A stretch of DNA of 62,306 bases from Pseudoroseicyclus aestuarii (GCF_003217255.1 NZ_QJTE01000008.1:1-62306), one strand, 5' to 3'; numbered from the stretch's first letter, positions 1-10,180 are shown. Translations and numbers: made by a program. Notes: generated by a model not told the origin, from the letters alone.

Positions 1-76
1 GCTTGAACTCGCGGCTGAATTTCCTTCTCTGCATTCCAAATCTCCAGTTCCGTTAAACACCTTATCTCGGCGTCCA
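1..76 (-). mobile_element. IS3-family element, 5' end only (orfA start, cut by window edge)
   Basis: On the minus strand an ATG at 32-34 opens a frame reading M-Q-R-R-K-F-S-R-E-F-K before leaving the window. This is the usual opening of IS3-family OrfA proteins, which carry a helix-turn-helix that binds the element ends. The AT-richer leader up to about 76 ends in a TGGACGCC-like string (minus strand), a plausible terminal repeat. Only 11 codons are visible, so the family is inferred from this short signature, and the exact outer end could lie a little beyond 76. Confidence 0.45.
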
Positions 77-354
77 CGAAACCGGCAGCAGGCCATTGTG
101 CTCAGCCTCTCAGCCGAAGGGCGTTTGGTCCAGAGCGGTTCTCAGAGCAGTCTGAGCGCCGGCAGACACCTCCTCCGCGATCGACCACAGCGGTCACTTT
201 ACACTCAGCGCGCCCCTTAAAGCGCTCGGCCCGAAGCCGGCATTCGGCGCGATGCAATGATCGTGACTGTCACCGCGGCGGTGCTGCAGGCGGGCGCTCT
301 GCCTGCCCGGCGCGCTGTCGGGGCGGCAGGATGGACGCCCGTCGCCCTTCCCCT
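77..354. other. Intergenic, no gene seen
   Basis: This stretch lies between the IS fragment and the end of the MarR-like gene. Short open frames exist on both strands but none shows a ribosome site, sensible length or recognisable protein. It may be flanking debris from IS insertion. Confidence 0.4.
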
Positions 355-882
355 TCAGAGGCTCGCCGCCGCGCGCGCTGCCTGATCGTAGCTGCCCGAC
401 AGCGCGCGCAAGAGCGCGGCGAGGTTCGACATCTCGCTCGGGTCGAGCCCCGTGGCCTTGAGGCCGCGGATCAGCAGCGCCTCGCGCACCTCTCCGTAGC
501 GCTTGCAGAGGGCGGCGCCCGTCTCGGTGATGACGACCGTCTTCTCCTTGCCCTTGCGGCCCGTGTCGATCAGCCCGCGCTCCGTCAGCTTGCGAAGCGC
601 GTAATTGACGAGATGCGTATCCTCGACGTTCAGCACCAGGCAGATGTCGGCGAGCGTCTTGGGCCGCTCGCGGTGATTGACGAGATGCAGGATCAGGATT
701 TCCAGCGGCGCCATCCCCGCCTCGCCCGCCGCCGCCATGCAACGCGACATCCAGCGCTGGAAGGCGTGGTTGGTCATGGTGATCGCGAATTCCATTTCGG
801 ACGCTTCGGGCAGCGCCGAATTCGCCAGATGCGCGGAACTGACGACGGGGCCGATGGCTGTGGGTTCGTCTTTGCGTGTCAT
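355..882 (-). CDS. MarR-family winged-helix regulator
   Basis: A 175-residue protein with a winged helix-turn-helix DNA-binding core at roughly residues 40-125. It includes a hydrophobic dimer helix, a recognition region around DTHLVNYALRKLTERGLI and a wing rich in basic residues (GRKGKEKTVV). MarR proteins usually act as ligand-responsive dimeric repressors. The ATG lies 3 bases downstream of the dctM stop, so it is the last gene of the TRAP operon. The inference is that it controls the divergent TRAP and oxoprolinase promoters in response to the imported compound. The ligand cannot be read from the sequence. Confidence 0.8.
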   Translation of the reverse strand: MTRKDEPTAIGPVVSSAHLANSALPEASEMEFAITMTNHAFQRWMSRCMAAAGEAGMAPLEILILHLVNHRERPKTLADICLVLNVEDTHLVNYALRKLTERGLIDTGRKGKEKTVVITETGAALCKRYGEVREALLIRGLKATGLDPSEMSNLAALLRALSGSYDQAARAAASL

Positions 883-885
883 GGG

Positions 886-2178
886 TCAGTTCAGCATCGT
901 TCCGGGAAGCCAGAGGGCGATCTGCGGGAAGGCCGACAGAAGGGCGACGGCCAGCACGAGGAGCCCGAAGAAGGGCGCGGCATAGGCCGCGAGGGTCAGG
1001 ATGTCACGCCCGGTGATCTTCTGCAGCACGAAGAGGTTGAAGCCCACCGGCGGGGTGATCTGGCTCATCTCGACGACGAGGACGAGGAAGACGCCGAACC
1101 AGATCGGGTCGATCCCGGCCTCCAGCACCATCGGCATGATGATCGAGACGGTGAGCACGACGATCGAGATCCCGTCGAGGAACATGCCCATGACAACGAA
1201 GAACACCGTCAGCGCCGCGAGGAGGGCATAGGGCGACAGCCCCATCTCGCCGATCCACGCGGCCAGCGCGCGGGGGATGCCGGTATAGCCCATGGCGACC
1301 GTCAGGAACGCGGCGCCCGCAAGGATGAAGGCGATCATGCAGGTGGTCTGCGTGGCCGCGATCAGCCCCTCGCCCGCGCCGCGCCAGCTTAGCGCACCGG
1401 TGGCGGAGGCGAGGATGAGCGCGCCGGCGACGCCGATCACCGCCGCCTCGGTCGGCGAGGCGATGCCGGCATAGATCGAGCCGATGACGGCCGCGATCAG
1501 CCCGATGACCGGCAAGAGGCGAAGCACGGCGCGCGGATCGCCCGATCCCGGCTCGTCTGCCGGCATGGCGCTGCGATGCGTGGTCGCCCAGAGCATGATG
1601 AAGCCCGAGAACAGGGCGACCAGCATCAGCCCCGGCACGAGGCCGGCAAGGAACAGGCGGGCGATGGATTGCTCGGTCGCCGCGCCGTAGACGATCATGA
1701 TGATCGAGGGCGGGATCAGGAAGCCGAAGGTACCCGACCCGGCGAGGCTGCCGATCGCGATGCGCGGATCGTAGCCCCGCGCCGTCAGCTCGGGCACCGA
1801 CATGCGCCCGATCGTCGCCGTGGTCGCGGCGGAGGAGCCGGAGACGGCGGCAAACAGCGCGCAGCCAAGGACGTTCACGTGCAGAAGCCGCCCCGGCAGG
1901 TAGCGGGTGAAAGGCGCGAGCCCGGCGAACATGTCCGCCGAGAGCCGCGAGCGCACGAGGATCTCGCCCATCCAGATGAACATCGGCAGGGCGGTGAGGT
2001 CCCAGACCGTCAGCCCGCCCCAGACGCGGGTGGCGAAGACCAGCGTGACGGGCGCGGAGGAGGCCGCCGCCATGGCGACGAGGCCGACGACGATCAGCGC
2101 GAAGCCGATCCACAGGCCCGCCGCCAACGCGGCAAAGAGCAGCACGATCAGGATCGGCGCGAGGGTCGCGATCTCCAT
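886..2178 (-). CDS. dctM: TRAP transporter large permease (DctM-like)
   Basis: A 430-residue, very hydrophobic inner-membrane protein of the DctM family, the ion-coupled transport subunit of tripartite TRAP importers. It begins MEIATLAPILIVLLF and carries about a dozen membrane segments. Family-typical stretches include GSGTFGFLIPPSIIMIVYG and an ITPPVGFNLFVLQ near the end. The frame is open further upstream, but that part is only the antisense of dctQ. The ATG at 2176-2178 overlaps the dctQ stop as ATGA, indicating translational coupling. It works with DctQ and the periplasmic DctP encoded upstream. Confidence 0.93.
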   Translation of the reverse strand: MEIATLAPILIVLLFAALAAGLWIGFALIVVGLVAMAAASSAPVTLVFATRVWGGLTVWDLTALPMFIWMGEILVRSRLSADMFAGLAPFTRYLPGRLLHVNVLGCALFAAVSGSSAATTATIGRMSVPELTARGYDPRIAIGSLAGSGTFGFLIPPSIIMIVYGAATEQSIARLFLAGLVPGLMLVALFSGFIMLWATTHRSAMPADEPGSGDPRAVLRLLPVIGLIAAVIGSIYAGIASPTEAAVIGVAGALILASATGALSWRGAGEGLIAATQTTCMIAFILAGAAFLTVAMGYTGIPRALAAWIGEMGLSPYALLAALTVFFVVMGMFLDGISIVVLTVSIIMPMVLEAGIDPIWFGVFLVLVVEMSQITPPVGFNLFVLQKITGRDILTLAAYAAPFFGLLVLAVALLSAFPQIALWLPGTMLN

Positions 2179-2729
2179 CAGCCCTCTCCCCCGGCTTCCG
2201 CTTCGCCGATCTCGTAGGCCGGCGTGGCGCCGCGCAGCAGCTGGATCAGCGCGTCCAGCAGGGCCACCGTCAGAAGCGCGAGCCCCAGCGTCATCACGCC
2301 CTGCGGCAGCCAGAGCGGCACCCGGATCATCCCGAAGCTGACGCTGTCGAAGACCCAACTGTCCACCGTCTGCAGCCAGCTCGACCATGTCCCGAAGGCC
2401 GAGAGGCCCAGCGCCGCCGCCGCGACGAGGGCCGACAGCCCCCGCCCCGCGCCCGGCGGCAGCGCCCGCGTCAGAAGCGAGACCCGCACATGTCCGCCCC
2501 GCACGAAGGTGCCGGCCAGCCCCAGCGTCACCCCGGCGACGAAGAGGAAGCCGCCGATCTCGGCGAGCGAGGGCACCGTCAGTCCCGGCGGCGGGGCGCC
2601 GACGAGCCGGGCCGCGCGGTCGATCAGCCGGCCAAGAACCTGGATGAGGACGAGCCCGGCGATCGCGGCGAAGCTGGCCGCCGAGGCGAAGAGGGATCCG
2701 GCATAAAGCCGGTCGAGGAACAATCGCAT
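2178..2729 (-). CDS. dctQ: TRAP transporter small permease (DctQ-like)
   Basis: A 183-residue membrane protein with four predicted hydrophobic helices, the size and layout of the TRAP small permease that pairs with DctM. I chose the ATG giving MRLFLDRLYAGSLF, because the small-permease family starts just before its first membrane helix. An upstream in-frame start at 2756 would add nine residues. It overlaps dctM by ATGA and follows dctP by about 70 bases. Confidence 0.88.
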   Translation of the reverse strand: MRLFLDRLYAGSLFASAASFAAIAGLVLIQVLGRLIDRAARLVGAPPPGLTVPSLAEIGGFLFVAGVTLGLAGTFVRGGHVRVSLLTRALPPGAGRGLSALVAAAALGLSAFGTWSSWLQTVDSWVFDSVSFGMIRVPLWLPQGVMTLGLALLTVALLDALIQLLRGATPAYEIGEAEAGGEG

Positions 2730-2799
2730 GGCGGGCTCCGATGCGCGGACGTGCAAATGGGGACCGGGGCCGCCAGCGCGGCAGCCCCGGAGGAGGACG

Positions 2800-3774
2800 C
2801 TACTCGGCGCGGTAGGCGTCGATCACCGCCTGCCCTTCTTCGCCGGCCTGCTCGCTCCATTCCGCGGTCATCGTCTCGCCGATCTCGGCGAGTTCGGCGG
2901 ACAGCGTCTCGGAGGGCTCCATCACCTCCATCCCGTTCTCGGTCAGCGCGGCGATCTGCGCCTCGGTCTCGGCCTCCGACATCTCCCAGCCGCGGGTCTC
3001 GGCGGCCTCGGCGGCCTCCATGACGGCGGTCTGCACCTCTTCGGGCAGGCCCTCGAAGGCACCGGTGTTCACGATCACCATGTTCTTCGGCAGCCAGGCC
3101 TGAAGCTCGGTATAGGTCGAGACAAAGTCCCAGGCCTGCGACGAGACGCCGGTGGAGGGCGAGGTGATCATCGCGTCGGCGCGGCCGGTGGCGAAGGCGG
3201 TGGGGATGTCGCCGGTCTCGATCTGCGTCGGCACGGCGCCCATCAGCGTGGCCAGCCGCTCGGTCGCGGTGTTGTAAGCGCGGAAGGCGCTGCCCTCCAT
3301 GTCGGCCACGCTGTCGACGGGGCCTTGCGTGTAGAGGCTCTGCCCCGGCCACGGCACGGCGAAGAGCAGGGTCAGCCCCTGCTCGGACAGCTTTTCCTCG
3401 ATGGCGGGGCGCGAGGCCGCCCAGAGCGCCTCGGCCTCGTCGTAGCTGGCGGCGAGGAAGGGCACGCTGTCGATGCCGAAGAGCGGATCCTCGTTCTCCA
3501 GCCGGGACATCAGCGTCTCGCCGATGGGGGCAAGGCCGCGGCGCACGGAATCCTTGATCTCGGGATGCGCGAAGAGGGAGCCGGCGGAGTGGACGGTGAT
3601 CTCCAGCTCCCCGTCCGTCGCCTCGGCCACGTCCTCGGCGAACTGCGTGATGTTCTGGGTGTGGAACACGCTGTCGCCGTAGGGCGTCGGCATGTCCCAG
3701 GTCTCTGCGGCGGCCGGTACGGCGGTGGCGGCGAGAAGGCCGGCGATCAGCCGGGCGGTCGTATGTGCGGTCAT
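2800..3774 (-). CDS. dctP: TRAP transporter periplasmic solute-binding protein (DctP-like)
   Basis: A 324-residue exported protein with a clear Sec signal peptide, cleaved near AVPAAAE at about residue 23. It is followed by a DctP-type fold: a substrate-scaffold stretch around GETLMSRLENEDPLFG, the R-A-Y-N segment and the domain typical of TRAP-associated extracytoplasmic solute receptors. It captures substrate for DctQM. It is the first gene of the minus-strand operon dctP-dctQ-dctM-marR and is transcribed away from the oxoprolinase gene. Pairing with an oxoprolinase suggests a 5-oxoproline or hydantoin-like ligand, which is inference from context. Confidence 0.9.
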   Translation of the reverse strand: MTAHTTARLIAGLLAATAVPAAAETWDMPTPYGDSVFHTQNITQFAEDVAEATDGELEITVHSAGSLFAHPEIKDSVRRGLAPIGETLMSRLENEDPLFGIDSVPFLAASYDEAEALWAASRPAIEEKLSEQGLTLLFAVPWPGQSLYTQGPVDSVADMEGSAFRAYNTATERLATLMGAVPTQIETGDIPTAFATGRADAMITSPSTGVSSQAWDFVSTYTELQAWLPKNMVIVNTGAFEGLPEEVQTAVMEAAEAAETRGWEMSEAETEAQIAALTENGMEVMEPSETLSAELAEIGETMTAEWSEQAGEEGQAVIDAYRAE

Positions 3775-3874
3775 GGCTTTCCCTGTCTGTCAGTCGCTGG
3801 AGCGGTCGATTCTTTCTCCGCGGCGCGCCCGCTCCGGCGCAGCGGATAGATGAAGGTTGACCGGACGAAATTAA

Positions 3875-3886
3875 GTTGTCAACAAA
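3875..3886. promoter_or_regulatory. Candidate operator in the divergent dctP / oxoprolinase promoter region
   Basis: In an AT-richer pocket between the divergent genes lies GTTGTCAAC inside the string AGTTGTCAACAAAT. This is a short dyad (GTTG/CAAC) resembling MarR- or GntR-type operators. It sits about 40 bases upstream of the oxoprolinase ribosome site and 100 bases upstream of dctP, a sensible place for the MarR-like protein encoded in this operon. No binding data support it. Confidence 0.35.
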
Positions 3887-3924
3887 TCGTCAGCGTTTTG
3901 CCGATGACATGCAGGAGATGACCA

Positions 3925-6900
3925 ATGAATGAGCAGCAGCCCCCCGGCGCGTGGCAGTTCTGGGTCGATCGCGGCGGCACCTTCACCGATATCGTCGCCC
4001 GCGCGCCGGACGGGGCGATCACCACGCGCAAGGTGCTGTCCGAGAACCCCGAGCAGTACGAGGACGCTGCCGTTCACGGCATTCGGATGATCCTGCGCCT
4101 GGCCGACGGCGCGCCGATCCCGCCGGGCACGATCCGCTCGGTGAAGATGGGCACCACGGTCGCCACCAATGCCCTGCTGGAGCGCAAGGGCGACCGGACG
4201 GTGCTGTTCATCACCCGCGGCTTTCGCGACGCGCTGCGCATCGGCTACCAGAACCGCCCGCGCCTCTTCGACCTCGACATTCGCCTGCCGGAGCTCCTCT
4301 ACGAAGACGTGGTGGAGGTGGACGAGCGCCTGGATGCCGGCGGCGAGACGGTCCTGCCGCTCGATACTGGGCAGGTCCGGGCGGAGCTGTCGCGCATTCA
4401 CGGCACCGGCGTCCGCTCCATTGCCGTGGCGCTCATGCATGCCTGGCGCGCGCCGGAGCACGAGCGGATCATTGGCCGCATGGCGCGGCAGCAGGGCTTT
4501 CAGCAGGTCTCGCTCAGCCACGAGGCGAGCCCCCTGATCAAGCTGATCGGGCGCGGCGACACGGCGGTGGTGGATGCCTACCTCTCGCCCATTCTGCGCC
4601 GCTACGTCGATCGCGTCGCCGCAGCTCTGGGCCGCGAGGAGGAGGGCGGGCCCCGGCTGATGTTCATGCAGTCCAGCGGCGGGCTGACGGCGGCGGACCG
4701 CTTTCAGGGCAAGGACTCGATCCTATCGGGCCCGGCCGGCGGTGTCGTCGGCATGGTCCGGACCGCCGAGGCGGCGGGTCATGATCGGCTGATCGGCTTC
4801 GACATGGGCGGCACCTCGACCGATGTCTGCCACTATGCCGGCACGCTCGAGCGCAGCTTCGAGACCGAGGTGGCGGGCGTTCGGATGCGGGCGCCGATGA
4901 TGGCGATCCACACCGTCGCGGCGGGCGGCGGCTCCATCTGCTCGTTCCGGGACGGGCGGCTTCAGGTCGGACCCGAAAGCGCCGGCGCCGATCCCGGCCC
5001 GGCCGCCTATCGCCGCGGCGGGCCACTGACGGTGACCGATTGCAACGTGGTGCTGGGCAAGCTGCAGCCCGCGCTTTTCCCCAAGGTGTTCGGCCCCGGC
5101 GCCGACCAGCCGCTGGATGCCGAGGCCCCGCGCCAGGCCTTCGAAAGGCTGGCGGCAGAGATCGCGAGGGCGACCGGCCAGCCCGAAATGAGCGTCGAGG
5201 CGCTGGCGAGTGGTTTCCTGACCATCGCCGTGCAGAACATGGCCGCCGCGATCAAGAAGATCAGCGTCGAGAAGGGCTACGACGTCACCGGCTACACCCT
5301 GCAATGCTTTGGCGGCGCGGGCGGTCAGCATGCCTGCCTCGTGGCCGATGCGCTGCGCATGGACAGGGTCTTCGTCCACCCCCATGCCGGCGTGCTCTCT
5401 GCGCTTGGCATGGGGCTTGCCGATATCCGTGCGCTGCGCGAGGTGCAGTGGGGCCGACCGCTGGAGGAGGTCGATGCCGCCGCGGCGGCGCTGAACGACA
5501 TCGCCGCACAGGCGCAGGCCGAGGTGGCCGAGCAGGGCGTGGGTGACATCGCCCTCCTGCGCACCGCGCATATCCGCGCCGGCATCGCCCTTCAGACCCT
5601 GCCCGTCCCCTTCGGCGCAGAGGAGGACATGCGCGCCGCGTTCGACGCCGCCCACCGCCAGCGCTTCGGCTTCGGCGCCGGGGATCAGCCGCTGACCGTC
5701 GAGCAGCTGAGCGTCGAGGCCGTCGGCCGGACCGGCGAGGCGGTGACGGCGATGCAGCCTGAAACCTCCCCTTCCCCGACGCCCGATGCGCGCATCTGGT
5801 GCGGCGATGCCTGGCGCGAGGTGCCGGTTCTGCATCGCGGGGCGCTGGCGACTGGCGAGCGCGTCGCCGGCCCCGCCCTCGTGGTGGAGCCCACCGGCAC
5901 CAACATGATCGAACCCGGCTGGACCGCGCAGCCCGACGCCTACGGCAACCTGATCCTGACCCGCACCGAGCCGCGCGCCGAGACCCGTCCCGAGGGGACG
6001 CAAGCCGACCCCGTGCTGCTGGAGGTGATGAGCAACCTTTACATGTCCATCGCCGAGCAAATGGGCGCGACGCTGGCCAACACCGCCTATTCGGTGAACA
6101 TCAAGGAGCGGTTCGATTTCTCCTGCGCCATCTTCGACGCCGCCGGCAACCTCGTCGCCAATGCGCCGCATGTCCCTGTCCACCTCGGGTCGATGAGCGA
6201 GAGCGTCAGGACAGTCCTCAGCGACAATGCCGGCCGCATGCAGCCCGGCGACGTCTACGCCACCAACGATCCGGCGCGCGGCGGCACCCACCTGCCCGAC
6301 GTCACCGTCGTCACGCCCGTGTGGGACGATGCGGGGGCCGAGATCCTCTTCGTCGTCGCCTCGCGCGGGCATCACGCCGATATCGGCGGCACCACCCCCG
6401 GCTCGGCCCCGCCCGACAGCCGCCGGATCGAGGAGGAGGGCGTCGTGCTGCGCAACCTCCTGCTCGCCCGCGGTGGCGCGCTGCGCGAGGCCGACCTGCG
6501 GGAGGTTCTGGCCTCGGCGGAGTGGCCGGCGCGCAACCCCGATCAGAACCTTGCCGATATCAAGGCCCAGATCGCCGCAAACGAGACCGGGCTGTCCGAA
6601 TTGCGGCGGATGACCGGGCGCTACGGCCGCGACGTGGTGCTCGCCTATATGGGCCACGTGCAGGCCAACGCCGAGGCGGCGGTGCGCCGGGTGCTGCGGG
6701 ACCTGCCGGATGGCCGGTTCACCTACAGGCTCGACAGCGGCGCGACGATCGAGGTGGCGTTGAGGGTCGACCGGGAGGCAGGCGAGGCGGTGATCGACTT
6801 CACCGGCACCTCGCAGCAGGACGCCGGCAACTACAACGCCCCGCGCGCCATCACGCGGGCCGTGGTGCTTTATGTCCTGCGCACCCTCGTTGGCACCGAC

Positions 6901-7557
6901 ATCCCGCTGAACGAGGGCTGCCTCGCCCCGATCCGCCTGATCGTACCAGAGGGCTGCTTCATCAACCCCGCCCCCGGCGCCGCCGTCATCTCGGGCAACA
7001 CCGAGGTCAGCCAGGCCATCGCAGAGGCGCTCTATGGCGCGCTCGGGGCCATCGCGGGCAGCCAGGGGACGATGAACAACTTCGTCTACGGCAACGATCA
7101 TCACCAGAATTACGAGACGATCTGCGGCGGCACAGGCGCGGGCGACGGCTTCGACGGCGCCTCGGCCTTGCACAGCCACATGACCAATACCCGCATGACC
7201 GACCCCGAGGTGCTGGAGGCGCGCTTCCCGGTGCGGGTGGAGGAATTCTCGATCCGCGCCGGCTCGGGCGGCATGGGCCGCTGGCAGGGTGGCGACGGGA
7301 TCCTGCGCCGGCTGCGCTTTCTCGAGCCGATGACGGTGACCGTCCTGTCCTCGCACCGCGCCACCGCGCCGCACGGCGCGGCGGGCGGCCTGCCGGGGCT
7401 GCCCGGAGAGAACGCGGTGGAGCGGGCGGACGGCACCGCCGAGGCCCTCGCCGGCAACGATCGCGCCGAGGTCCGGCCCGGCGATGTCTTTGTCATGAAG
7501 ACGCCGGGCGGCGGCGGCTACGGCTCGCCCCTTGCGCAGGCCGAGGCAGCCGAATGA
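3925..7557 (+). CDS. Fused HyuA-HyuB hydantoinase/5-oxoprolinase
   Basis: A 1210-residue cytosolic enzyme joining the HyuA and HyuB halves of the ATP-dependent hydantoinase/5-oxoprolinase family, near the usual length of fused 5-oxoprolinases. The N-terminal half carries the nucleotide-binding motif [11 protein letters not shown] (about residue 15) and a second actin-like motif [11 protein letters not shown] (about 290). The HyuB half starts near residue 690 ([20 protein letters not shown]) and ends with the glycine-rich tail [13 protein letters not shown] precedes the ATG by about seven bases. It is divergent from the TRAP operon. 5-Oxoproline to glutamate, or N-alkyl hydantoin hydrolysis, are both possible; the exact substrate cannot be decided here. 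Confidence 0.88.
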   Translation: MNEQQPPGAWQFWVDRGGTFTDIVARAPDGAITTRKVLSENPEQYEDAAVHGIRMILRLADGAPIPPGTIRSVKMGTTVATNALLERKGDRTVLFITRGFRDALRIGYQNRPRLFDLDIRLPELLYEDVVEVDERLDAGGETVLPLDTGQVRAELSRIHGTGVRSIAVALMHAWRAPEHERIIGRMARQQGFQQVSLSHEASPLIKLIGRGDTAVVDAYLSPILRRYVDRVAAALGREEEGGPRLMFMQSSGGLTAADRFQGKDSILSGPAGGVVGMVRTAEAAGHDRLIGFDMGGTSTDVCHYAGTLERSFETEVAGVRMRAPMMAIHTVAAGGGSICSFRDGRLQVGPESAGADPGPAAYRRGGPLTVTDCNVVLGKLQPALFPKVFGPGADQPLDAEAPRQAFERLAAEIARATGQPEMSVEALASGFLTIAVQNMAAAIKKISVEKGYDVTGYTLQCFGGAGGQHACLVADALRMDRVFVHPHAGVLSALGMGLADIRALREVQWGRPLEEVDAAAAALNDIAAQAQAEVAEQGVGDIALLRTAHIRAGIALQTLPVPFGAEEDMRAAFDAAHRQRFGFGAGDQPLTVEQLSVEAVGRTGEAVTAMQPETSPSPTPDARIWCGDAWREVPVLHRGALATGERVAGPALVVEPTGTNMIEPGWTAQPDAYGNLILTRTEPRAETRPEGTQADPVLLEVMSNLYMSIAEQMGATLANTAYSVNIKERFDFSCAIFDAAGNLVANAPHVPVHLGSMSESVRTVLSDNAGRMQPGDVYATNDPARGGTHLPDVTVVTPVWDDAGAEILFVVASRGHHADIGGTTPGSAPPDSRRIEEEGVVLRNLLLARGGALREADLREVLASAEWPARNPDQNLADIKAQIAANETGLSELRRMTGRYGRDVVLAYMGHVQANAEAAVRRVLRDLPDGRFTYRLDSGATIEVALRVDREAGEAVIDFTGTSQQDAGNYNAPRAITRAVVLYVLRTLVGTDIPLNEGCLAPIRLIVPEGCFINPAPGAAVISGNTEVSQAIAEALYGALGAIAGSQGTMNNFVYGNDHHQNYETICGGTGAGDGFDGASALHSHMTNTRMTDPEVLEARFPVRVEEFSIRAGSGGMGRWQGGDGILRRLRFLEPMTVTVLSSHRATAPHGAAGGLPGLPGENAVERADGTAEALAGNDRAEVRPGDVFVMKTPGGGGYGSPLAQAEAAE

Positions 7558-7639
7558 TCATGTCCCCAAGACCCGCCCGGGCCGTTCGCGGCACCGACAT
7601 CGCTTCCACCCCTCTCCCAACGGCCGGAGCACGCGACCC

Positions 7640-9016
7640 ATGCCCTTTCTGACCACCTCCATCGACCGGCGCCACGTCCTCAAAGCCGGAGCGGCGTCCC
7701 TCGCGGCTGCGAGCATCCCCGCCGCGCTGCGCGCCCAGACCGCGGGCGACGCGGTGCTCTTCACCATCGCCGACCTGCACTCGCCCTATGCCCGGTTGCC
7801 CGCGATCCTGTCCCGGCTGCGGCAGGCGCGGGCCGACACGGACATGCCGATGGCACTGCTCATCAACGGCGACGTGTTCGAGCGAGGGAACGTCGTCGCG
7901 CTGCGCTCGGGCGCGGAGGCGGACTGGGCCTTCCTGCGCGCGGCGGCGGCCGAGATGCCGGTGATCCTGAACCTCGGCAACCACGAGACCGCGATCATGG
8001 ACGACATGGCAGAGGTCGTCGCGCGGGCGCGGGAGATGGGCGTACAGGTCGTCTCGAACCTCGTCGACACGCGCACCGGCGAGTACTTCGCCGAACCGGG
8101 CCACCGCCTGATGCTCGGCGATGTCGACATCGCCCTGCTCGGCCTCGCGACCACCAATGCCTTCGTCTACCGCGAGGAGGTGCGCGACACGCTCGGCTTC
8201 GCCGATCCGGCCGAATTCGCGCGAGAGGCGTTGCCCGTCCTCGTGCAGGAGGCGGACCTCGTGGTCGTCATGAGCCATGCGGGCGTGACACCGGACAAGG
8301 CGGTGCTGAACGCGCTGCCGCCAGGGGCGGTAATCCAGGGCGGCCACGACCATCTGTCCTTCGAGATGACGCCGCAGGACGCCCTCTACTTCCACGGCGC
8401 GAGCTGGGGCACCCTGCTTGGCCGCATCGACCTTACGCTCGCGAACGGTGCCGTCCGGGCCAGCTACAGCGCCGAGACCATTCCGGCCGGCTCCGGCGAC
8501 GGCGACCTCGCCGCGCTGATCGCCGCGCAGATGGAGACGCACCTGACCGCGGAGGACCGCGAGGTACTGGCGCGGATCCCGCAGACGCTGGACCTTCACG
8601 CCTCAATCCTCGTCGCCGCCGAGGCCGTGCGGCAGGCCGCGCAGGCTGATCTTGCCATGCTCAGCCACACCACCTTCGGAGCGCCGCTGAGCGAAGGGCC
8701 GTTCACGCGCTACGATCTCGACGCCTTCATCCGCTTCGGTGGCGGGATCAGTGTCACTGAAATTTCCGGCGCTGACCTCACCGCTATCCTGTCGCGCACC
8801 AACCAGTTTGCAGCGGCCTCTCTCGATGCTCGGACGGGCGACTACATGCATGTCGCCGAGGTCGATCTCGATCCTGATGCCACCTATCGATTGGCCATGA
8901 ACTCCTGGCCGGCCTCGAACCAGGAAAGCTACCTCGGAACCGATGGACTGACGTTCCAGGACGTGGAAGGGCTGGAGTTGAAGGAGATCGTGACGCGACA
9001 TCTTGCGTCCGGTTGA
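7640..9016 (+). CDS. Exported metallophosphoesterase / 5'-nucleotidase family protein
   Basis: A 458-residue protein starting MPFLTTSIDRRHVLKAGAAS, with an RRHVLK twin-arginine (Tat) signal ending near ALRAQ. The calcineurin-like metal site is visible as DLH (about residue 50), NGDVFERG, NLGNHE, SHAG and GGHDH. The C-terminal half resembles the 5'-nucleotidase C-terminal domain. It probably hydrolyses nucleotides or other phosphate esters in the periplasm. The frame is open 36 codons upstream, but that part reads through the end of the oxoprolinase. From about 8700 to the stop, codons use noticeably more A/T at third positions than the first two-thirds. Confidence 0.82.
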   Translation: MPFLTTSIDRRHVLKAGAASLAAASIPAALRAQTAGDAVLFTIADLHSPYARLPAILSRLRQARADTDMPMALLINGDVFERGNVVALRSGAEADWAFLRAAAAEMPVILNLGNHETAIMDDMAEVVARAREMGVQVVSNLVDTRTGEYFAEPGHRLMLGDVDIALLGLATTNAFVYREEVRDTLGFADPAEFAREALPVLVQEADLVVVMSHAGVTPDKAVLNALPPGAVIQGGHDHLSFEMTPQDALYFHGASWGTLLGRIDLTLANGAVRASYSAETIPAGSGDGDLAALIAAQMETHLTAEDREVLARIPQTLDLHASILVAAEAVRQAAQADLAMLSHTTFGAPLSEGPFTRYDLDAFIRFGGGISVTEISGADLTAILSRTNQFAAASLDARTGDYMHVAEVDLDPDATYRLAMNSWPASNQESYLGTDGLTFQDVEGLELKEIVTRHLASG

Positions 9017-9177
9017 AGGACAGCCTCTCAAAGGCATTCCCAGCAGTGCGCCTGCGCCAAGTGCAAAGCCTCTGAAAAAAATTAGGGGCCCGTGCATCCA
9101 ATCGGTCTGCTCGCCGAGTCCTAGGGGTATCGAGGCTGCGGAGCATCCGCGGCCGTGGACCCAAAAGGAACCGATCC

Positions 9178-9981
9178 ATGACCAAGACCCTCACTGCACT
9201 GACCGCCGCCGCCCTGATCCTGCCCGCCGCCGGCGCGCTGGCGCAGGACGATGCCGGACTGATGGCCATCGGCCTCTCGGGCGACAAGACGCTGCACCAG
9301 ATCGACACGAGCACCGCGACTGTCACCGCCTCCATGGAGGTCGAGGGTGTGGACCGGCTGCTCGGCATCGACCTGCGTCCCTCGAACGGCACGCTGATCG
9401 GCGTCACCGCCAGCTTCGACATTGTCGAGATCGATCCGATGACCGGCGCCGCCACCGTGGTCTCGACCATGGACACCGAGCTGCCGATCGAGGCCGATGC
9501 GCCGGTGATCGTCGACTTCAACCCGATGGCGGACAAGCTGCGCTTCATGTCCGGCACCACCAACCACCGCGTCGATATCGAGACCGGCGCCGTGACGGTC
9601 GACGGCTCGCTCGCCTTCGAAGAGGCGGACATGCATGCCGGCGAAGCCCCGGCGATCGCCGCGGCGGCCTACATCAACTCCTACGGCATGCCCGAGAGCA
9701 CGGCAATGTACGACATCGACAGCACCATCGTCGCCCTGATCCAGCAGACCTCGCCCAATGAAGGCACGCTCGCGGCGATCGGCAAGCTCGGCATTGACGC
9801 GGCCGACAGCTATGCCTTCGACATCGCCACCGATGCCGAGGGCACCAACACCGCCTGGCTCGCGGCCGGCGGCATGCTCTACACCGTCTCGCTGGACGAC
9901 GGCTCGGTTCAGGACAGCTGGGAGATCGTGGAAGCCGGCGATGCCGAGCTGCGCGACATCACCTTCATGACCGCCGACTGA
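9178..9981 (+). CDS. Exported DUF4394 beta-propeller-like protein
   Basis: A 267-residue protein with a Sec signal peptide (cleavage near GALAQD) followed by a DUF4394 domain. Repeating strands such as LHQIDTSTATV, LLGIDLRPSNGTLIGV and FNPMADKLRFMSG are typical of this family, whose biochemical role is not established. GGAACC lies just before the ATG. A strong hairpin follows the stop, so it is a single transcription unit. Its neighbour pair, an ECF sigma factor and RskA-type anti-sigma factor, suggests that this protein may be a target of that regulator. That link is inferred from position only. Confidence 0.82.
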   Translation: MTKTLTALTAAALILPAAGALAQDDAGLMAIGLSGDKTLHQIDTSTATVTASMEVEGVDRLLGIDLRPSNGTLIGVTASFDIVEIDPMTGAATVVSTMDTELPIEADAPVIVDFNPMADKLRFMSGTTNHRVDIETGAVTVDGSLAFEEADMHAGEAPAIAAAAYINSYGMPESTAMYDIDSTIVALIQQTSPNEGTLAAIGKLGIDAADSYAFDIATDAEGTNTAWLAAGGMLYTVSLDDGSVQDSWEIVEAGDAELRDITFMTAD

Positions 9982-9997
9982 TCGAAGGATCATCGAC

Positions 9998-10030
9998 AGG
10001 CTGGCGCGGGCCCCAGGGCCGCGCCAGCCT
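9998..10030 (+). terminator. Hairpin terminator after the DUF4394 gene
   Basis: A perfect 12-bp stem (AGGCTGGCGCGG pairing with CCGCGCCAGCCT) around a 9-base loop starts 16 bases after the stop codon. It lacks a long U tract, which is common in this high-GC group. Confidence 0.7.
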
Positions 10031-10180
10031 CGGACAGGGGCCGGCCTGATGCCAATGCCTTCAAGCAGCCGCGCCCCTGCCCCCTGCCTGACGCCGCGTT
10101 TGACAGAATTCGCCGCCTTATCTAGCAGTTGCTTCGACGCGGTGCCGGGACGGGATCGCCTAGCCCGGGCACGTCTCACA

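Noticed and set aside
4723-7374. An 883-codon minus-strand frame inside the oxoprolinase gene
   Set aside because: Antisense shadow; no domain, no ribosome site and abnormal amino-acid content.
9085-9125. GCATCC...CCGAGT upstream of the DUF4394 gene as an ECF promoter
   Set aside because: The spacing is shorter than known for this sigma group and the motif is not repeated before the sigma gene itself.
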